Below are positions 8,072 to 16,499 of a DNA stretch of 64,000 nt, in pieces. Location: assembly GCF_013087515.1 (NCBI RefSeq), contig NZ_JABFCN010000012.1:62001-126000 (forward strand), read 5' to 3'. The position numbers and the translations under genes were made by a program. How positions within the stretch are numbered: the stretch's first letter is position 1; every line of letters begins with the position of its first letter. The notes under the pieces were generated by a model. That model had not been told where the DNA came from. It made no database searches and saw only the letters and a program-made list of their open reading frames with translations. The DNA comes from Rhizobium sophorae. GTDB lineage: Bacteria > Pseudomonadota > Alphaproteobacteria > Rhizobiales > Rhizobiaceae.

Positions 8072-8649
8072 GAGAGACACCCAATTTCACCGGCTGGCAG
8101 GCGACGGTCCTGCATCGCGAGGACGGCAACACCGAAAGGCTGATCCGTCAGCTTCGCCTGCTCGGCATCCACGCAACGCTGCAATGGGCGCCGCTTTCGG
8201 CCGCGGTGCTGCCTGATCTCGTCATCGTCGATGCCGACCAGGGCTGGGACGATCTGCTGCCCTGGAACGGCGAAACGCCGGCCTGCCCCGTTGTCGCCTT
8301 GCTTGGTTCGGAAGCGCCCGGCCGCATCGCCTGGGCGCTCGGACAGGGCGCCGGCGCGATCATCGCCAAGCCGATCGCCACCTCGGCCGTCTATCCGGCG
8401 CTTGTCATGGCCGTCTCCATTCATCGGGAGCGCAAGACGACTGCGGAAAAGCTGCAATATCTCGAAGAGCGCGTCCGGCTGCGGCCGCTCGTTCACGCCG
8501 CCGTCGAAAAGCTTCAGGCCGCACACGGCATCGACGAGGAGAGCGCTTACGCAATCCTGCGCAATTGCGCCATGCGCCGCCGCCTGCCGATGGAGCAGAT
8601 ATCAGCCTTCATCCTGGCGGGCGCGGAACCTCTGCCGGAGGCGGGCTGA
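8068..8649 (+). CDS. amiR: AmiR-like ANTAR-domain transcription antiterminator
   Basis: 193 residues. The N-terminal half is a receiver-like domain (DLVIVDADQGW, PVVALLG, IIAKPI) without a convincing phosphorylation pocket, as in AmiR. A coiled-coil linker around ERKTTAEKLQYLEERV follows, then a C-terminal three-helix ANTAR domain (RPLVHAAVEKLQAAHGIDEE onward, to about 180). ANTAR proteins bind paired hairpins in leader RNA to stop terminator formation. Here the target is most likely the leader at 6813-6923. The gene shares its first four bases with amiC, and its stop TGA shares a base with the next ATG. amiC and amiR adjacency makes a protein-protein sensor pair likely. Confidence 0.87.
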   Translation: MRETPNFTGWQATVLHREDGNTERLIRQLRLLGIHATLQWAPLSAAVLPDLVIVDADQGWDDLLPWNGETPACPVVALLGSEAPGRIAWALGQGAGAIIAKPIATSAVYPALVMAVSIHRERKTTAEKLQYLEERVRLRPLVHAAVEKLQAAHGIDEESAYAILRNCAMRRRLPMEQISAFILAGAEPLPEAG

Positions 8650-9497
8650 TGCATGTCTTGAAACAGATGATCCGCCAGCCGACGGCCCTCTTCGGCCTGA
8701 TCGTCGTCACGCTCGTCATCGGTCTCGCCATCGCAGCGCCCTGGATCGCGCCGTTCAGTCCAGACGAGCAGATGTTTGACGGTCTTTCGCTCGAAGGCGC
8801 GCCGCTGCCGCCGGGAGGCCCCTATCTCCTCGGCACCGACACGCTCGGCCGCGACCTCTACTCGCGCCTGCTCTTCGGCGCCCGCACCTCGCTGATCATC
8901 GGCCTTGTCGCCAACGGCATCGCGGTGACGATCGGCCTCATCGTCGGCATCGTTGCCGGCTATCTCCGCGGACTGGCGGGCAACATCCTGATGCGCTTCA
9001 CCGATCTGATGATGGCCTTTCCGGCGCTGCTGCTCGCCATCGTGCTCGCCGCATTGCTGAAGCCGAGCCTTTGGATCGTCGCCATGGTGATCGCGCTCGT
9101 CAACTGGGTGCAGGTCGCCCGCATCGTCTATACCGAGACTCGCGGCCTGGTGGAGCGCGATTTCATCATGGCCGAACGGTCGCTGGGCGCCGGCCATATG
9201 CGCGTGCTCTTCATGCATATCCTGCCGCATCTCGTGCCGACGGCAATCGTCTGGGGAACGCTCGGCATCGCCACCACCGTGCTGCTCGAGGCCACACTCT
9301 CCTTCCTCGGTGTCGGCGTCCAGCCGCCGCAGCCCTCCTGGGGCAACATCATCTTCGAGAGCCAAAGCTATTTCCAGGCCGCCCCCTGGCTGGTCTTCAT
9401 TCCGGGCGCGATCATCCTTCTGACGGCGCTTTCCTTCAATCTGGTTGGCGATGCGCTGCGCGACATTCTCGACCCGACCCAGCGCGGGAGGGGCTGA
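8649..9497 (+). CDS. Dpp/Opp-type ABC permease (DppC-like)
   Basis: 282 residues starting MHVLKQMIRQPTALFGLIVV. It has the DppC N-terminal membrane segment, the LLGTDTLGRDLYSRLLFGAR motif, an EAA loop near AERSLGAGHMRVLFMHILPH and FLGVGVQPPQPSWG. TGATG overlaps link it to amiR (upstream) and to the next permease (downstream), which indicates tight translational coupling. In this operon DppC precedes DppB, the reverse of the operon at 2483-4293. Confidence 0.92.
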   Translation: MHVLKQMIRQPTALFGLIVVTLVIGLAIAAPWIAPFSPDEQMFDGLSLEGAPLPPGGPYLLGTDTLGRDLYSRLLFGARTSLIIGLVANGIAVTIGLIVGIVAGYLRGLAGNILMRFTDLMMAFPALLLAIVLAALLKPSLWIVAMVIALVNWVQVARIVYTETRGLVERDFIMAERSLGAGHMRVLFMHILPHLVPTAIVWGTLGIATTVLLEATLSFLGVGVQPPQPSWGNIIFESQSYFQAAPWLVFIPGAIILLTALSFNLVGDALRDILDPTQRGRG

Positions 9498-10417
9498 TGG
9501 CGTCGCTCATGCTCCGCAGGCTGGCGCAGGCGGCCCTCATCCTGCTCGGCGTCGCGGCGATCACCTTCGTGCTGCTCTACGCCCTTCCGGCTGATCCGGC
9601 CCGCATGATCGCCGGCCGCAGCGCCACCGCCCAGACGGTCGCCAACATCCGCCATGAACTCGGCCTCGATCAGCCGCTGCTGGTCCAGTTCGGCACCTAT
9701 CTCGGCAATCTGTTGCATGGCAATCTCGGCCGCTCCTATGCGCAGAAGACCGATGTCTGGACGCTGATCGCCGCCCGACTGCCGGCAACACTGACGCTGA
9801 TGCTTGCCGGCATCTTCGTCGAGGTGGTGCTCGGCCTGACGCTCGGCACCATCGCTGCCGTGCGCCGTGGCGGCTTCGTCGACCGGCTGGTGATGATGGC
9901 CTCCTTTGTCGGCACCTCGGCGCCGCAGTTTCTCGTCGCCCTGCTGCTACTCTACCTGCTGGCGGCAACGCTCGGCTGGTTTCCGATGAGCGGCTACGGC
10001 AGCTTCTCGCATCTCGTCCTGCCTGCCGTCACACTCGGCATCTGCGGCGCCGGCTGGTACGCCCGCATGGTGCGCTCGTCGATGATCGACGTGCTGAACC
10101 AGGATTATGTCCGCACGGCGCGCGCCAAGGGCCTTTCCTCGAAGCGCGTCATCCTGCGGCATGCGCTGCCCAATGCCGTGCTGCCGATCATCGCCATGAT
10201 CGGTATCGATATCGGCCAGTTCATGGGTGGCGTGGTCGTGGTCGAAGCGGTCTATGGCTGGCCCGGCATCGGCCAGCTCGCCTGGCAGGCGATTCAGCAG
10301 GTCGACATTCCGATCATCATGGGCGTCACGCTGACCTCGGCGCTTGCCATCATCATCGGCAACCTGCTTGCCGACCTCGTCGCGCCGGTCATCGATCCGC
10401 GCATCCGCACACGCTGA
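9497..10417 (+). CDS. Dpp/Opp-type ABC permease (DppB-like)
   Basis: 306 residues: an N-terminal membrane anchor MLRRLAQAALILLGVAAITFVLLY, then LPADPARMIAGRSAT, NIRHELGLDQPLLVQ, and EAA loop VRTARAKGLSSKRVILRHALPN. It starts at ATG 9497, sharing one base with the previous stop; the open frame reaching back to 9071 is antisense-like noise within the previous gene. It pairs with the 8649 product to form the channel for the binding protein at 10443. Confidence 0.92.
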   Translation: MASLMLRRLAQAALILLGVAAITFVLLYALPADPARMIAGRSATAQTVANIRHELGLDQPLLVQFGTYLGNLLHGNLGRSYAQKTDVWTLIAARLPATLTLMLAGIFVEVVLGLTLGTIAAVRRGGFVDRLVMMASFVGTSAPQFLVALLLLYLLAATLGWFPMSGYGSFSHLVLPAVTLGICGAGWYARMVRSSMIDVLNQDYVRTARAKGLSSKRVILRHALPNAVLPIIAMIGIDIGQFMGGVVVVEAVYGWPGIGQLAWQAIQQVDIPIIMGVTLTSALAIIIGNLLADLVAPVIDPRIRTR

Positions 10418-10442
10418 CAGCAACCAAAGAAGGGGAACCAAG

Positions 10443-12062
10443 ATGTTCAAACGCTGGCTGCAACAGACGACCATGGCAACGATGGTGGCGCTCGCTCCAC
10501 TGTCCGTCATGGCGCAGGAAACGCCCAAGCAGGGCGGCGATATCGTCGTCACCTACAAGGACGACATCACCACGCTCGACCCGGCGATCGGCTACGACTG
10601 GGTCAACTGGTCGATGATCAAGAGCCTTTATTCCCGCCTGATGGACTATGCGCCCGGCACGCCGAACCCGGTTCCCTCGCTTGCGGAAAGCTTCACCGTT
10701 TCGCCCGATGGCTTGACCTATACCTTCAAGCTGCACAAGGGCGTGAAGTTCTCGAACGGCCGCGAGGTCGTCGCCTCCGACGTGAAGTATTCGATCGAAC
10801 GCGCCGTCGACCCGAAGACGCAAGGCCCCGGCGCCGGCTTCTTCGGCGCCATCAAGGGCTTCGAGGATGAAACCGGCGGCAAGACGACGACGCTCTCCGG
10901 CATCGAGACGCCTGACGATAGCACCGTCATCTTCAATCTCTCGCGCCCAGACGCCACCTTCCTGCACGTGCTTGCCATCAACTTCGCCTCGGTCGTGCCG
11001 AAGGAAGCCGTCGAGGCGGCCGCCGGCGACTTCGGCAAGAAGCCCGTCGGCTCCGGCACCTTCATCCTGAAGGATTGGACGATCGGCCAGCAGCTCGTTT
11101 TCGAACGCAACAAGGATTATTTCGTCAAGGGTGTTCCCTATATCGACAGCTTCAAGGTCGAGGTCGGCCAGGAGCCGCTGGTGGCGCTCTTGCGCCTGCA
11201 GAAGGGCGAGGTCGATATCGCCGGCGACGGCATTCCGCCGGCGAAGTTCCTCGAAATCAAGAATTCGGCCGACGGCGCTCAGATGATCGTCGACGGCGAA
11301 CAGCTGCACACCGGCTACATCACCCTGAACACCAAGGTGAAGCCCTTCGATAACGTCAAGGTTCGCCAGGCGCTGAACATGGCGATCAACAAGGAGCGCA
11401 TCACCCGCATCCTCAACGGCCGCGCAACGCCTGCCAACCAGCCGCTACCGCCGCTGATGCCGGGCTACGACAAGTCCTTCACCGGCTATGCCTATGACGT
11501 GGCGAAAGCCAAGGCGCTGCTTGCCGAAGCCGGCTATCCCGATGGCTTCGAGACCGTGCTCTACTCCACAAACACCGATCCGCAGCCGCGTATCGCCCAG
11601 GCGATCCAGCAGGATCTGGCCGCCGTCGGCGTCAAGGCCGAAGTCCGGGCGCTCGCCCAGGCAAACGTCATCTCGGCAGGCGGCACGGAAGGCGAAGCGC
11701 CGATGATCTGGTCGGGCGGCATGGCCTGGATCGCCGACTTCCCGGATCCGTCCAACTTCTACGGCCCGATCCTCGGTTGTGCCGGCGCGGTTCCGGGCGG
11801 CTGGAACTGGTCGTGGTACTGCAACGCCGATCTCGACAAGCGCGCCGTTGCCGCCGACTCCATGTCCGATCCGGCAAAATCAGCCGAGCGCGCCGCCGCC
11901 TGGGGCAAGATCTTCACCGATATCATGGCCGATGCGCCGTGGATCCCTGTCATCAACGAACGCCGCGTCGTCGCCAAGTCGCTGCGCATGGGCGGTGCTG
12001 ACAACATCTACATCGATCCGACCCGCGTTATCAATTACGACGCGATCTACGTGAAGCAATAA
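10443..12062 (+). CDS. Family 5 substrate-binding protein of the amiCR operon
   Basis: 539 residues with a signal peptide (MFKRWLQQTTMATMVALAPLSVMAQ) and SBP_bac_5 features: GGDIVVTYKDDITTLDPA, VPSLAESFTVSPDGLTYTFKLHKGVKFSNG, and YSIERAVDPKTQGPG. An AAGGGGAA SD lies upstream of ATG 10443. The protein delivers a solute to the 8649/9497 permeases. Since the operon starts with an amide sensor and continues with a formamidase/acetamidase, an amide or amidated small compound is a plausible ligand. That link is genomic context only. Confidence 0.92.
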   Translation: MFKRWLQQTTMATMVALAPLSVMAQETPKQGGDIVVTYKDDITTLDPAIGYDWVNWSMIKSLYSRLMDYAPGTPNPVPSLAESFTVSPDGLTYTFKLHKGVKFSNGREVVASDVKYSIERAVDPKTQGPGAGFFGAIKGFEDETGGKTTTLSGIETPDDSTVIFNLSRPDATFLHVLAINFASVVPKEAVEAAAGDFGKKPVGSGTFILKDWTIGQQLVFERNKDYFVKGVPYIDSFKVEVGQEPLVALLRLQKGEVDIAGDGIPPAKFLEIKNSADGAQMIVDGEQLHTGYITLNTKVKPFDNVKVRQALNMAINKERITRILNGRATPANQPLPPLMPGYDKSFTGYAYDVAKAKALLAEAGYPDGFETVLYSTNTDPQPRIAQAIQQDLAAVGVKAEVRALAQANVISAGGTEGEAPMIWSGGMAWIADFPDPSNFYGPILGCAGAVPGGWNWSWYCNADLDKRAVAADSMSDPAKSAERAAAWGKIFTDIMADAPWIPVINERRVVAKSLRMGGADNIYIDPTRVINYDAIYVKQ

Positions 12063-12077
12063 GCCCTAAGAAACAAT

Positions 12078-12103
12078 GCCTTCCCGGTCCACGCCGGGAA
12101 GGC
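12078..12103 (+). other. Intercistronic hairpin after the binding-protein gene
   Basis: GCCTTCCCGG (12078-12087) pairs perfectly with CCGGGAAGGC (12094-12103) around a six-base loop, starting 15 bases past the stop codon. No T-tract follows (CGTCATAAAA), so it is more likely an mRNA-stabilising element than a terminator. Confidence 0.7.
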
Positions 12104-12128
12104 GTCATAAAATCGAGGGAGACATGAC

Positions 12129-13073
12129 ATGTGCATCGCCTGCACCCACACCATCCACCGCGCCCAGCATAATTTCGGCTGGAACAAGGATTTCACCCCC
12201 GCCGTCGTCGCCAAACCCGGAGAGACGATCCACTTCGAATGCATGGATTCATCGGGTGGCCAGCTCGGAAGCGACGCGACCCTGGAAACGCTGAACGCGC
12301 TCGATTTCGGCAAGATCAACCCGGTCTCCGGCCCGGTCTATATCGAAGGCGCCAAACCTGGCGATGCGCTGAAGGTGACGCTGCGCAAGTTCATTCCCTC
12401 GGGCGTCGGCTGGACGGCCAATATTCCGGGCTTCGGCCTGCTTGCCGACCATTTCACGGATCCGGCGCTGCATGTCTGGTCCTACGACGCGACCAGCATG
12501 GTGCCCGCCCTTTACGGCCCGGGCGGCCGCGTGCCGCTGAAGCCTTTTGCCGGCACGATCGGTGTCGCACCAGCCGAGCCCGGCACCCACTCCGTCGTTC
12601 CCCCGCGCCGCGTCGGCGGCAACATGGATATTCGCGACCTGACGGCGGGTGTCACACTCTACCTGCCCATAGAAGTCGAAGGCGCCCTCTTCTCGATCGG
12701 GGATACCCATGCCGCCCAGGGCGATGGCGAAGTCTGCGGCACGGCGATCGAAAGCCAGATGAACGTCGAAGCGACGATCGAGCTCGTCAAGGACGCCAAG
12801 CTGCAGACGCCGCGCTTCACCACGACCGAACCGGTGACCCGCCACCTCGACGGCGCCGGCTACGAGGTGACGACAGGCATCGGCCCTGATCTGATGACCG
12901 GGGCGCGCGAAAGCGTCATGCGCATGATCGATCTTCTCGGCGCCGAACACGGCATGAGCGCCGTCGATGCCTACCTGCTCTGCTCGGTCTGCGGCGATCT
13001 CCGGATCAGCGAGATCGTCGACCAGCCGAACTGGGTGGTCTCCTTCTACTTCCCGAGGATCGTGTTCGCGTGA
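12129..13073 (+). CDS. Formamidase/acetamidase family amidohydrolase (FmdA_AmdA)
   Basis: 314 residues of the FmdA/AmdA family, which hydrolyses short-chain amides to ammonia and carboxylate. Recognisable stretches are KPGETIHFECMDSSGGQ near the N-terminus, NPVSGPVYIEGAKPGDALKVT, the IGVAPAEPG loop, GNMDIRDLTAGVTLYLP, and IGDTHAAQGDGEVCGTAIE, typical of the family core. It is cytosolic (no signal). It overlaps the following ATPase gene by four bases (GTGA). It would act on the solute brought in by the adjacent transporter, and its ammonia would supply nitrogen. The family is secure; the natural amide is unknown. Confidence 0.9.
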   Translation: MCIACTHTIHRAQHNFGWNKDFTPAVVAKPGETIHFECMDSSGGQLGSDATLETLNALDFGKINPVSGPVYIEGAKPGDALKVTLRKFIPSGVGWTANIPGFGLLADHFTDPALHVWSYDATSMVPALYGPGGRVPLKPFAGTIGVAPAEPGTHSVVPPRRVGGNMDIRDLTAGVTLYLPIEVEGALFSIGDTHAAQGDGEVCGTAIESQMNVEATIELVKDAKLQTPRFTTTEPVTRHLDGAGYEVTTGIGPDLMTGARESVMRMIDLLGAEHGMSAVDAYLLCSVCGDLRISEIVDQPNWVVSFYFPRIVFA

Positions 13074-14758
13074 ACGAAGCCATGCCCGCCGCAGCACCGG
13101 TGCTCAGCCTTCGCAAGCTGAGCGTCGATGCCCGCACGCCCGAAGGCCGCAAGCCGGTGCTCCAGGATGTCAGCTTCGCGCTTGCAAGCGGCGAAACGCT
13201 CTGCATTGCCGGCGAATCCGGCTCCGGCAAGTCGGTCACCTCGCTGTCGATCATGGGGCTCTTGCCGAAAGCCTCGCTGCGGGTCGCCTCCGGCAGCGTG
13301 CTGCTTGGCGAGCGCGACCTGCTCACACTTTCCGACCGGGCCATGCGCAGCGTCCGTGGCGGCGATATCGCCATGGTGTTCCAGGAGCCGATGACCTCGC
13401 TGAACCCGGTCATGTCGGTCGGCAACCAGCTGACCGAGGCAATCCGCGCGCACCAGGGCAGCGACAATGCCGAGGCGGTGGCGCTGAAGATGCTCGATGC
13501 CGTGCAGATCACCGAGCCGGCCCGGCGGCTGAAGCAATATCCGCACGAGCTTTCCGGCGGCATGCGCCAGCGGGTGATGATCGCCATGGCGCTCTCCTGC
13601 CGGCCGAAGGTGCTGATCGCCGACGAGCCGACGACGGCACTCGACGTCACCGTACAGGCGCAGATCCTCAGGCTGATGCGCGAGTTGAAGCGCGAATTCG
13701 GCGCCTCGATCATCCTGATCACTCACGACATGGGCGTCGTCGCCGAAATGGCCGATCGCGTCGTCATCATGCAGAATGGCAGGATCGTCGAGCAAGGAAC
13801 GGCGCTCGCCGTCTTCCAGCGGCCGAAGGAGGCCTATACGCAGCAATTGCTCGCCGCCGTCCCGCGGCTCGGCGCGCTTGCAGGCACCGACCGTCCGCCC
13901 CGCATCACCCAGCGCGCCGTCGAGACGCTGCATCCGGACCGCACGCCGGTCCTGAACGTGCGCGACCTCACCGTCACCTACGGCAATGCCGCAAGCCGGT
14001 TTTTCAAGGGCAAACCGCCGGTCGCGGCCGTCGACGGCGTTTCCTTCGATATCCTGCCGGGTGAAACGCTCGGCCTCGTCGGCGAAAGCGGCTCCGGCAA
14101 ATCGACGACCGGCAAGGCGGTGCTCGGTCTCATCCCCTTCCAGGGCAACGTTCTGATCGACGGCCGCAATATCGCCGGCCTCAGCCAGCGTGAGATGCGG
14201 CCGGTGCGCCGCTCGGCGCACATGATCTTCCAGGATCCCTATGCCTCGCTCGACCCGCGCATGGCCGTCGGCAAGGCGATCGGCGAACCGATGGTCATCC
14301 ACGGCATCGGCAACCACAGTGAACGGCAGGACCGCGTCGCCGAACTGCTGCGCCGGGTCGGCCTGACGCCTGATGCGGCGACGCGCTACCCGCACGAGTT
14401 TTCAGGCGGCCAGCGCCAGCGCATCTGCATCGCCCGGGCGCTCGCGCTTGAGCCAAAGCTGATCGTCGCCGACGAAAGCGTCGCAGCGCTTGATGTCTCC
14501 GTCCGCGCCCGGGTGCTCGACCTGCTGCTCGAACTGCAGGAAACGATGGGGCTCGCCTATCTCTTCATCTCCCACGACATGGCGGTGGTCGAGCGCATGT
14601 CGCACAATGTCGCCGTCATGCGCGCTGGCCGCATAATCGAAACCGGCACACGGCGGGATATCTTCGAGAACCCGAGGGATGACTACACCCGCGCACTGAT
14701 CGCCGCGGTTCCGATCCCCGATCCGGAGGTCTATCGCGGTAGGGAAGCGCATGCGTGA
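13070..14758 (+). CDS. Fused double ATP-binding protein of peptide-type ABC transporter (DppD-DppF fusion)
   Basis: 562 residues with two complete ABC domains. The first has GESGSGKS, ELSGGMRQRVMIAMAL and VLIADEPTTALD; the second has GESGSGKSTTGK, EFSGGQRQRICIARAL and LIVADESVAALDVSV. In the second Walker B region the usual ADEPTSALD is ADESVAALD, so Ser replaces the conserved Pro, as in many fused DppDF proteins. The start is GTG 13070 overlapping the formamidase stop; ATG 13082 is an alternative. It supplies both nucleotide-binding sites for the 8649/9497 permeases. Confidence 0.92.
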   Translation: MNEAMPAAAPVLSLRKLSVDARTPEGRKPVLQDVSFALASGETLCIAGESGSGKSVTSLSIMGLLPKASLRVASGSVLLGERDLLTLSDRAMRSVRGGDIAMVFQEPMTSLNPVMSVGNQLTEAIRAHQGSDNAEAVALKMLDAVQITEPARRLKQYPHELSGGMRQRVMIAMALSCRPKVLIADEPTTALDVTVQAQILRLMRELKREFGASIILITHDMGVVAEMADRVVIMQNGRIVEQGTALAVFQRPKEAYTQQLLAAVPRLGALAGTDRPPRITQRAVETLHPDRTPVLNVRDLTVTYGNAASRFFKGKPPVAAVDGVSFDILPGETLGLVGESGSGKSTTGKAVLGLIPFQGNVLIDGRNIAGLSQREMRPVRRSAHMIFQDPYASLDPRMAVGKAIGEPMVIHGIGNHSERQDRVAELLRRVGLTPDAATRYPHEFSGGQRQRICIARALALEPKLIVADESVAALDVSVRARVLDLLLELQETMGLAYLFISHDMAVVERMSHNVAVMRAGRIIETGTRRDIFENPRDDYTRALIAAVPIPDPEVYRGREAHA

Positions 14759-14923
14759 TTGAAGGGTTGAGACATGACTAAAATGTCGCGAACGAGGATG
14801 TCGGCGGCGGCTGGCCAGATCGTCGGCTGATCGCCTTTCTCAAATCGTCGACAATCGTTGCGCCGCGTCGATCATTTTCGGGATGACATCACCTCCGTTC
14901 TCTGCGAAAAGAATCGCGATGAG
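14759..14923. other. Intergenic region before the TPP riboswitch
   Basis: This is the 165-base stretch between the double ATPase gene and the riboswitch aptamer. I see no coding frame with family character. A promoter for thiMED must lie here, but no convincing -35/-10 pair stands out. Confidence 0.4.
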
Positions 14924-15000
14924 AGACAGGGGCGTTCGTCGACAGACGGGCTGAGAAGCACCCTTCGAACCTGAACCGGATAATGCCGGCGGAGGGAGTC
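14924..15000 (+). promoter_or_regulatory. TPP riboswitch (THI element) upstream of thiMED
   Basis: The conserved thi-box pieces are all present in order: GCTGAGA (14950-14956), ACCCTTCGAACCTG (14960-14973), CCGGATAATGCCGG (14976-14989), and GGAGGGA (14991-14997). The helix CCGG/CCGG around ATAATG matches the pyrophosphate-sensing arm. It sits 64 bases before thiM, in the position known for rhizobial thiMED and thiCOGE operons. TPP binding represses the operon. Confidence 0.95.
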
Positions 15001-15042
15001 GCTCGGGGCCGCGGCATCGCCCGCACGAACCGCCCCGTGCTC

Positions 15043-15060
15043 GCCCCGCCTGAAAGGGGC
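15043..15060 (+). promoter_or_regulatory. SD-sequestering hairpin, expression platform of the TPP riboswitch
   Basis: GCCCC (15043-15047) can pair with GGGGC (15056-15060), which contains the thiM SD (AAGGGG) three bases before ATG 15064. The same GCCCC can instead pair with GGGGC at 15005-15009, just after the aptamer. Two exclusive pairings of this kind suggest control of translation initiation. Confidence 0.6.
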
Positions 15061-15063
15061 CAT

Positions 15064-15867
15064 ATGCAGACCAGGACCACACCAGGAGCGATGCTGAAGG
15101 CGATGCGCGAAAAGCCGCCGCTCGTTCAGTGCATCACCAATTACGTCGCCATGAATATCGCCGCGAATGTTCTGCTTGCCGCCGGCGCCTCGCCCGCCAT
15201 GGTGCATGCCGCCGAAGAAGCCGGCGAATTCGCCGGGATCGCAAGTGCTGTGACAATCAATATCGGCACGCTGTCGACGCAATGGATCGACGGCATGCAG
15301 GCGGCTGCGAAGGTGGCGACATCAACCGGCAAGCCCTGGGTGCTCGATCCTGTCGCGCATTATGCGACGGCTTTCCGCCGCAATGCGGTCGCCGATCTCC
15401 TAGCGCTGCGTCCGACCATCATCCGCGGCAACGCTTCCGAAATCATCGCGCTGGCCGGCGGAGAGAGCCGCGGCCAGGGCGTCGACAGCCGCGACCCGGT
15501 CGAGCAGGCGGAAAGTTCGGCGCGATGGCTCGCCGAGCGTCAGCGAGCGGTGGTTGCCGTTACCGGCGCCGTGGATTTCGTCACCGACGGCGAGCGGGCC
15601 GTGCGCATCGAAGGCGGATCGGTCTTGATGCCGCGAGTTACCGCGCTCGGCTGCTCGCTCACCTGCCTCGTCGGCGCCTTTGCCGCCACAGTGCCGGATG
15701 ATATCTTCGGCGCGACGGTCGCAGCACTTTCAACCTTCGCCATCGCCGGCGAGGAGGCCGCACTCGGAGCGGCCGGGCCTGGGTCCTTCTCCTGGCGCTT
15801 CCTCGATGCGCTGGCTGCGCTCGACGCCGAAACGCTTGACGCCAGGGCAAGGATATCAGCCGCATGA
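15064..15867 (+). CDS. thiM: Hydroxyethylthiazole kinase
   Basis: 267 residues. ThiM phosphorylates 5-(2-hydroxyethyl)-4-methylthiazole in thiamine salvage. Family motifs are PLVQCITNYVAMNIAANVLLAAGASPAM at the N-terminus, VLDPVA, RGNASEI, VAVTGAVDFVTDG and the catalytic VTALGCSLTCLVGAF loop. ATG 15064 has a good SD and falls after the riboswitch; an in-frame ATG at 14983 lies inside the aptamer and is rejected. It overlaps thiE by four bases. Confidence 0.95.
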   Translation: MQTRTTPGAMLKAMREKPPLVQCITNYVAMNIAANVLLAAGASPAMVHAAEEAGEFAGIASAVTINIGTLSTQWIDGMQAAAKVATSTGKPWVLDPVAHYATAFRRNAVADLLALRPTIIRGNASEIIALAGGESRGQGVDSRDPVEQAESSARWLAERQRAVVAVTGAVDFVTDGERAVRIEGGSVLMPRVTALGCSLTCLVGAFAATVPDDIFGATVAALSTFAIAGEEAALGAAGPGSFSWRFLDALAALDAETLDARARISAA

Positions 15868-16499
15868 GGGCTTTCGACCTTTCGCTCTATCTCGTCCTCG
15901 ACCCCGATCTCTGCGCGGGGATCGGCATGGTGGAGACCGCACGCCTTGCCGTTGCCGGCGGCGCGACCATGGTGCAGCTGCGCGACAAACATGCCGGCAC
16001 CATCAGGATGATCGAGACCGGCCGCGCCTTGAAACAGGCGCTGGATGGGACCGGCGCCCTCCTCATCATCAACGATGATGTCGAGGCGGCAATCGCCATC
16101 GGCGCCGACGGCCTCCATATCGGCCAGGAGGATATGGATGCGCGCAAAGCGCGGGCGATGGTCGGTGCCGAGATGATCCTTGGTCTTTCGGTCGAGAGCG
16201 AGGTGCTTGCGAACGCCGTCGATCCTGATCTCATCGATTACACCGGCGTCGGGCCGGTGTTTGCGACACCGACCAAGGCCGATCACAAGCAGCCGATCGG
16301 CTTTGACGGCCTTGCAAGGCTGGTAAAGGCCTCGCCGGTGCCATCGGTCGCGATCGGCGGGCTCAAGGCGGATCATGTCGCCGAGGTGTTTGCTGCAGGC
16401 GCCAGGGGGCTTGCCGTCGTTTCCGCCATCTGCGGCACGCCCGATCCGGAAGCGGCCACGCGCCGCATCGCTGCAGAAATTCGAAAGGCTCGCGCATGA
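15864..16499 (+). CDS. thiE: Thiamine-phosphate synthase
   Basis: 211 residues. ThiE joins HMP-pyrophosphate and thiazole-phosphate to form thiamine phosphate. The TIM-barrel motifs are visible: MVQLRDKHA, LLIINDDVEAAIAIGADGLHIGQEDM, GLSVES, DYTGVGPVFATPTKAD and SVAIGGL. ATGA overlaps join it to thiM and thiD. It is the middle gene of the salvage operon, which combines recycled thiazole and pyrimidine and does not itself make either ring. Confidence 0.95.
   Translation: MRAFDLSLYLVLDPDLCAGIGMVETARLAVAGGATMVQLRDKHAGTIRMIETGRALKQALDGTGALLIINDDVEAAIAIGADGLHIGQEDMDARKARAMVGAEMILGLSVESEVLANAVDPDLIDYTGVGPVFATPTKADHKQPIGFDGLARLVKASPVPSVAIGGLKADHVAEVFAAGARGLAVVSAICGTPDPEAATRRIAAEIRKARA

Noticed and set aside
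14983..15063. An upstream in-frame ATG for thiM at 14983
   Set aside because: It lies inside the TPP aptamer and would add 27 residues absent from ThiM; the SD is before 15064.
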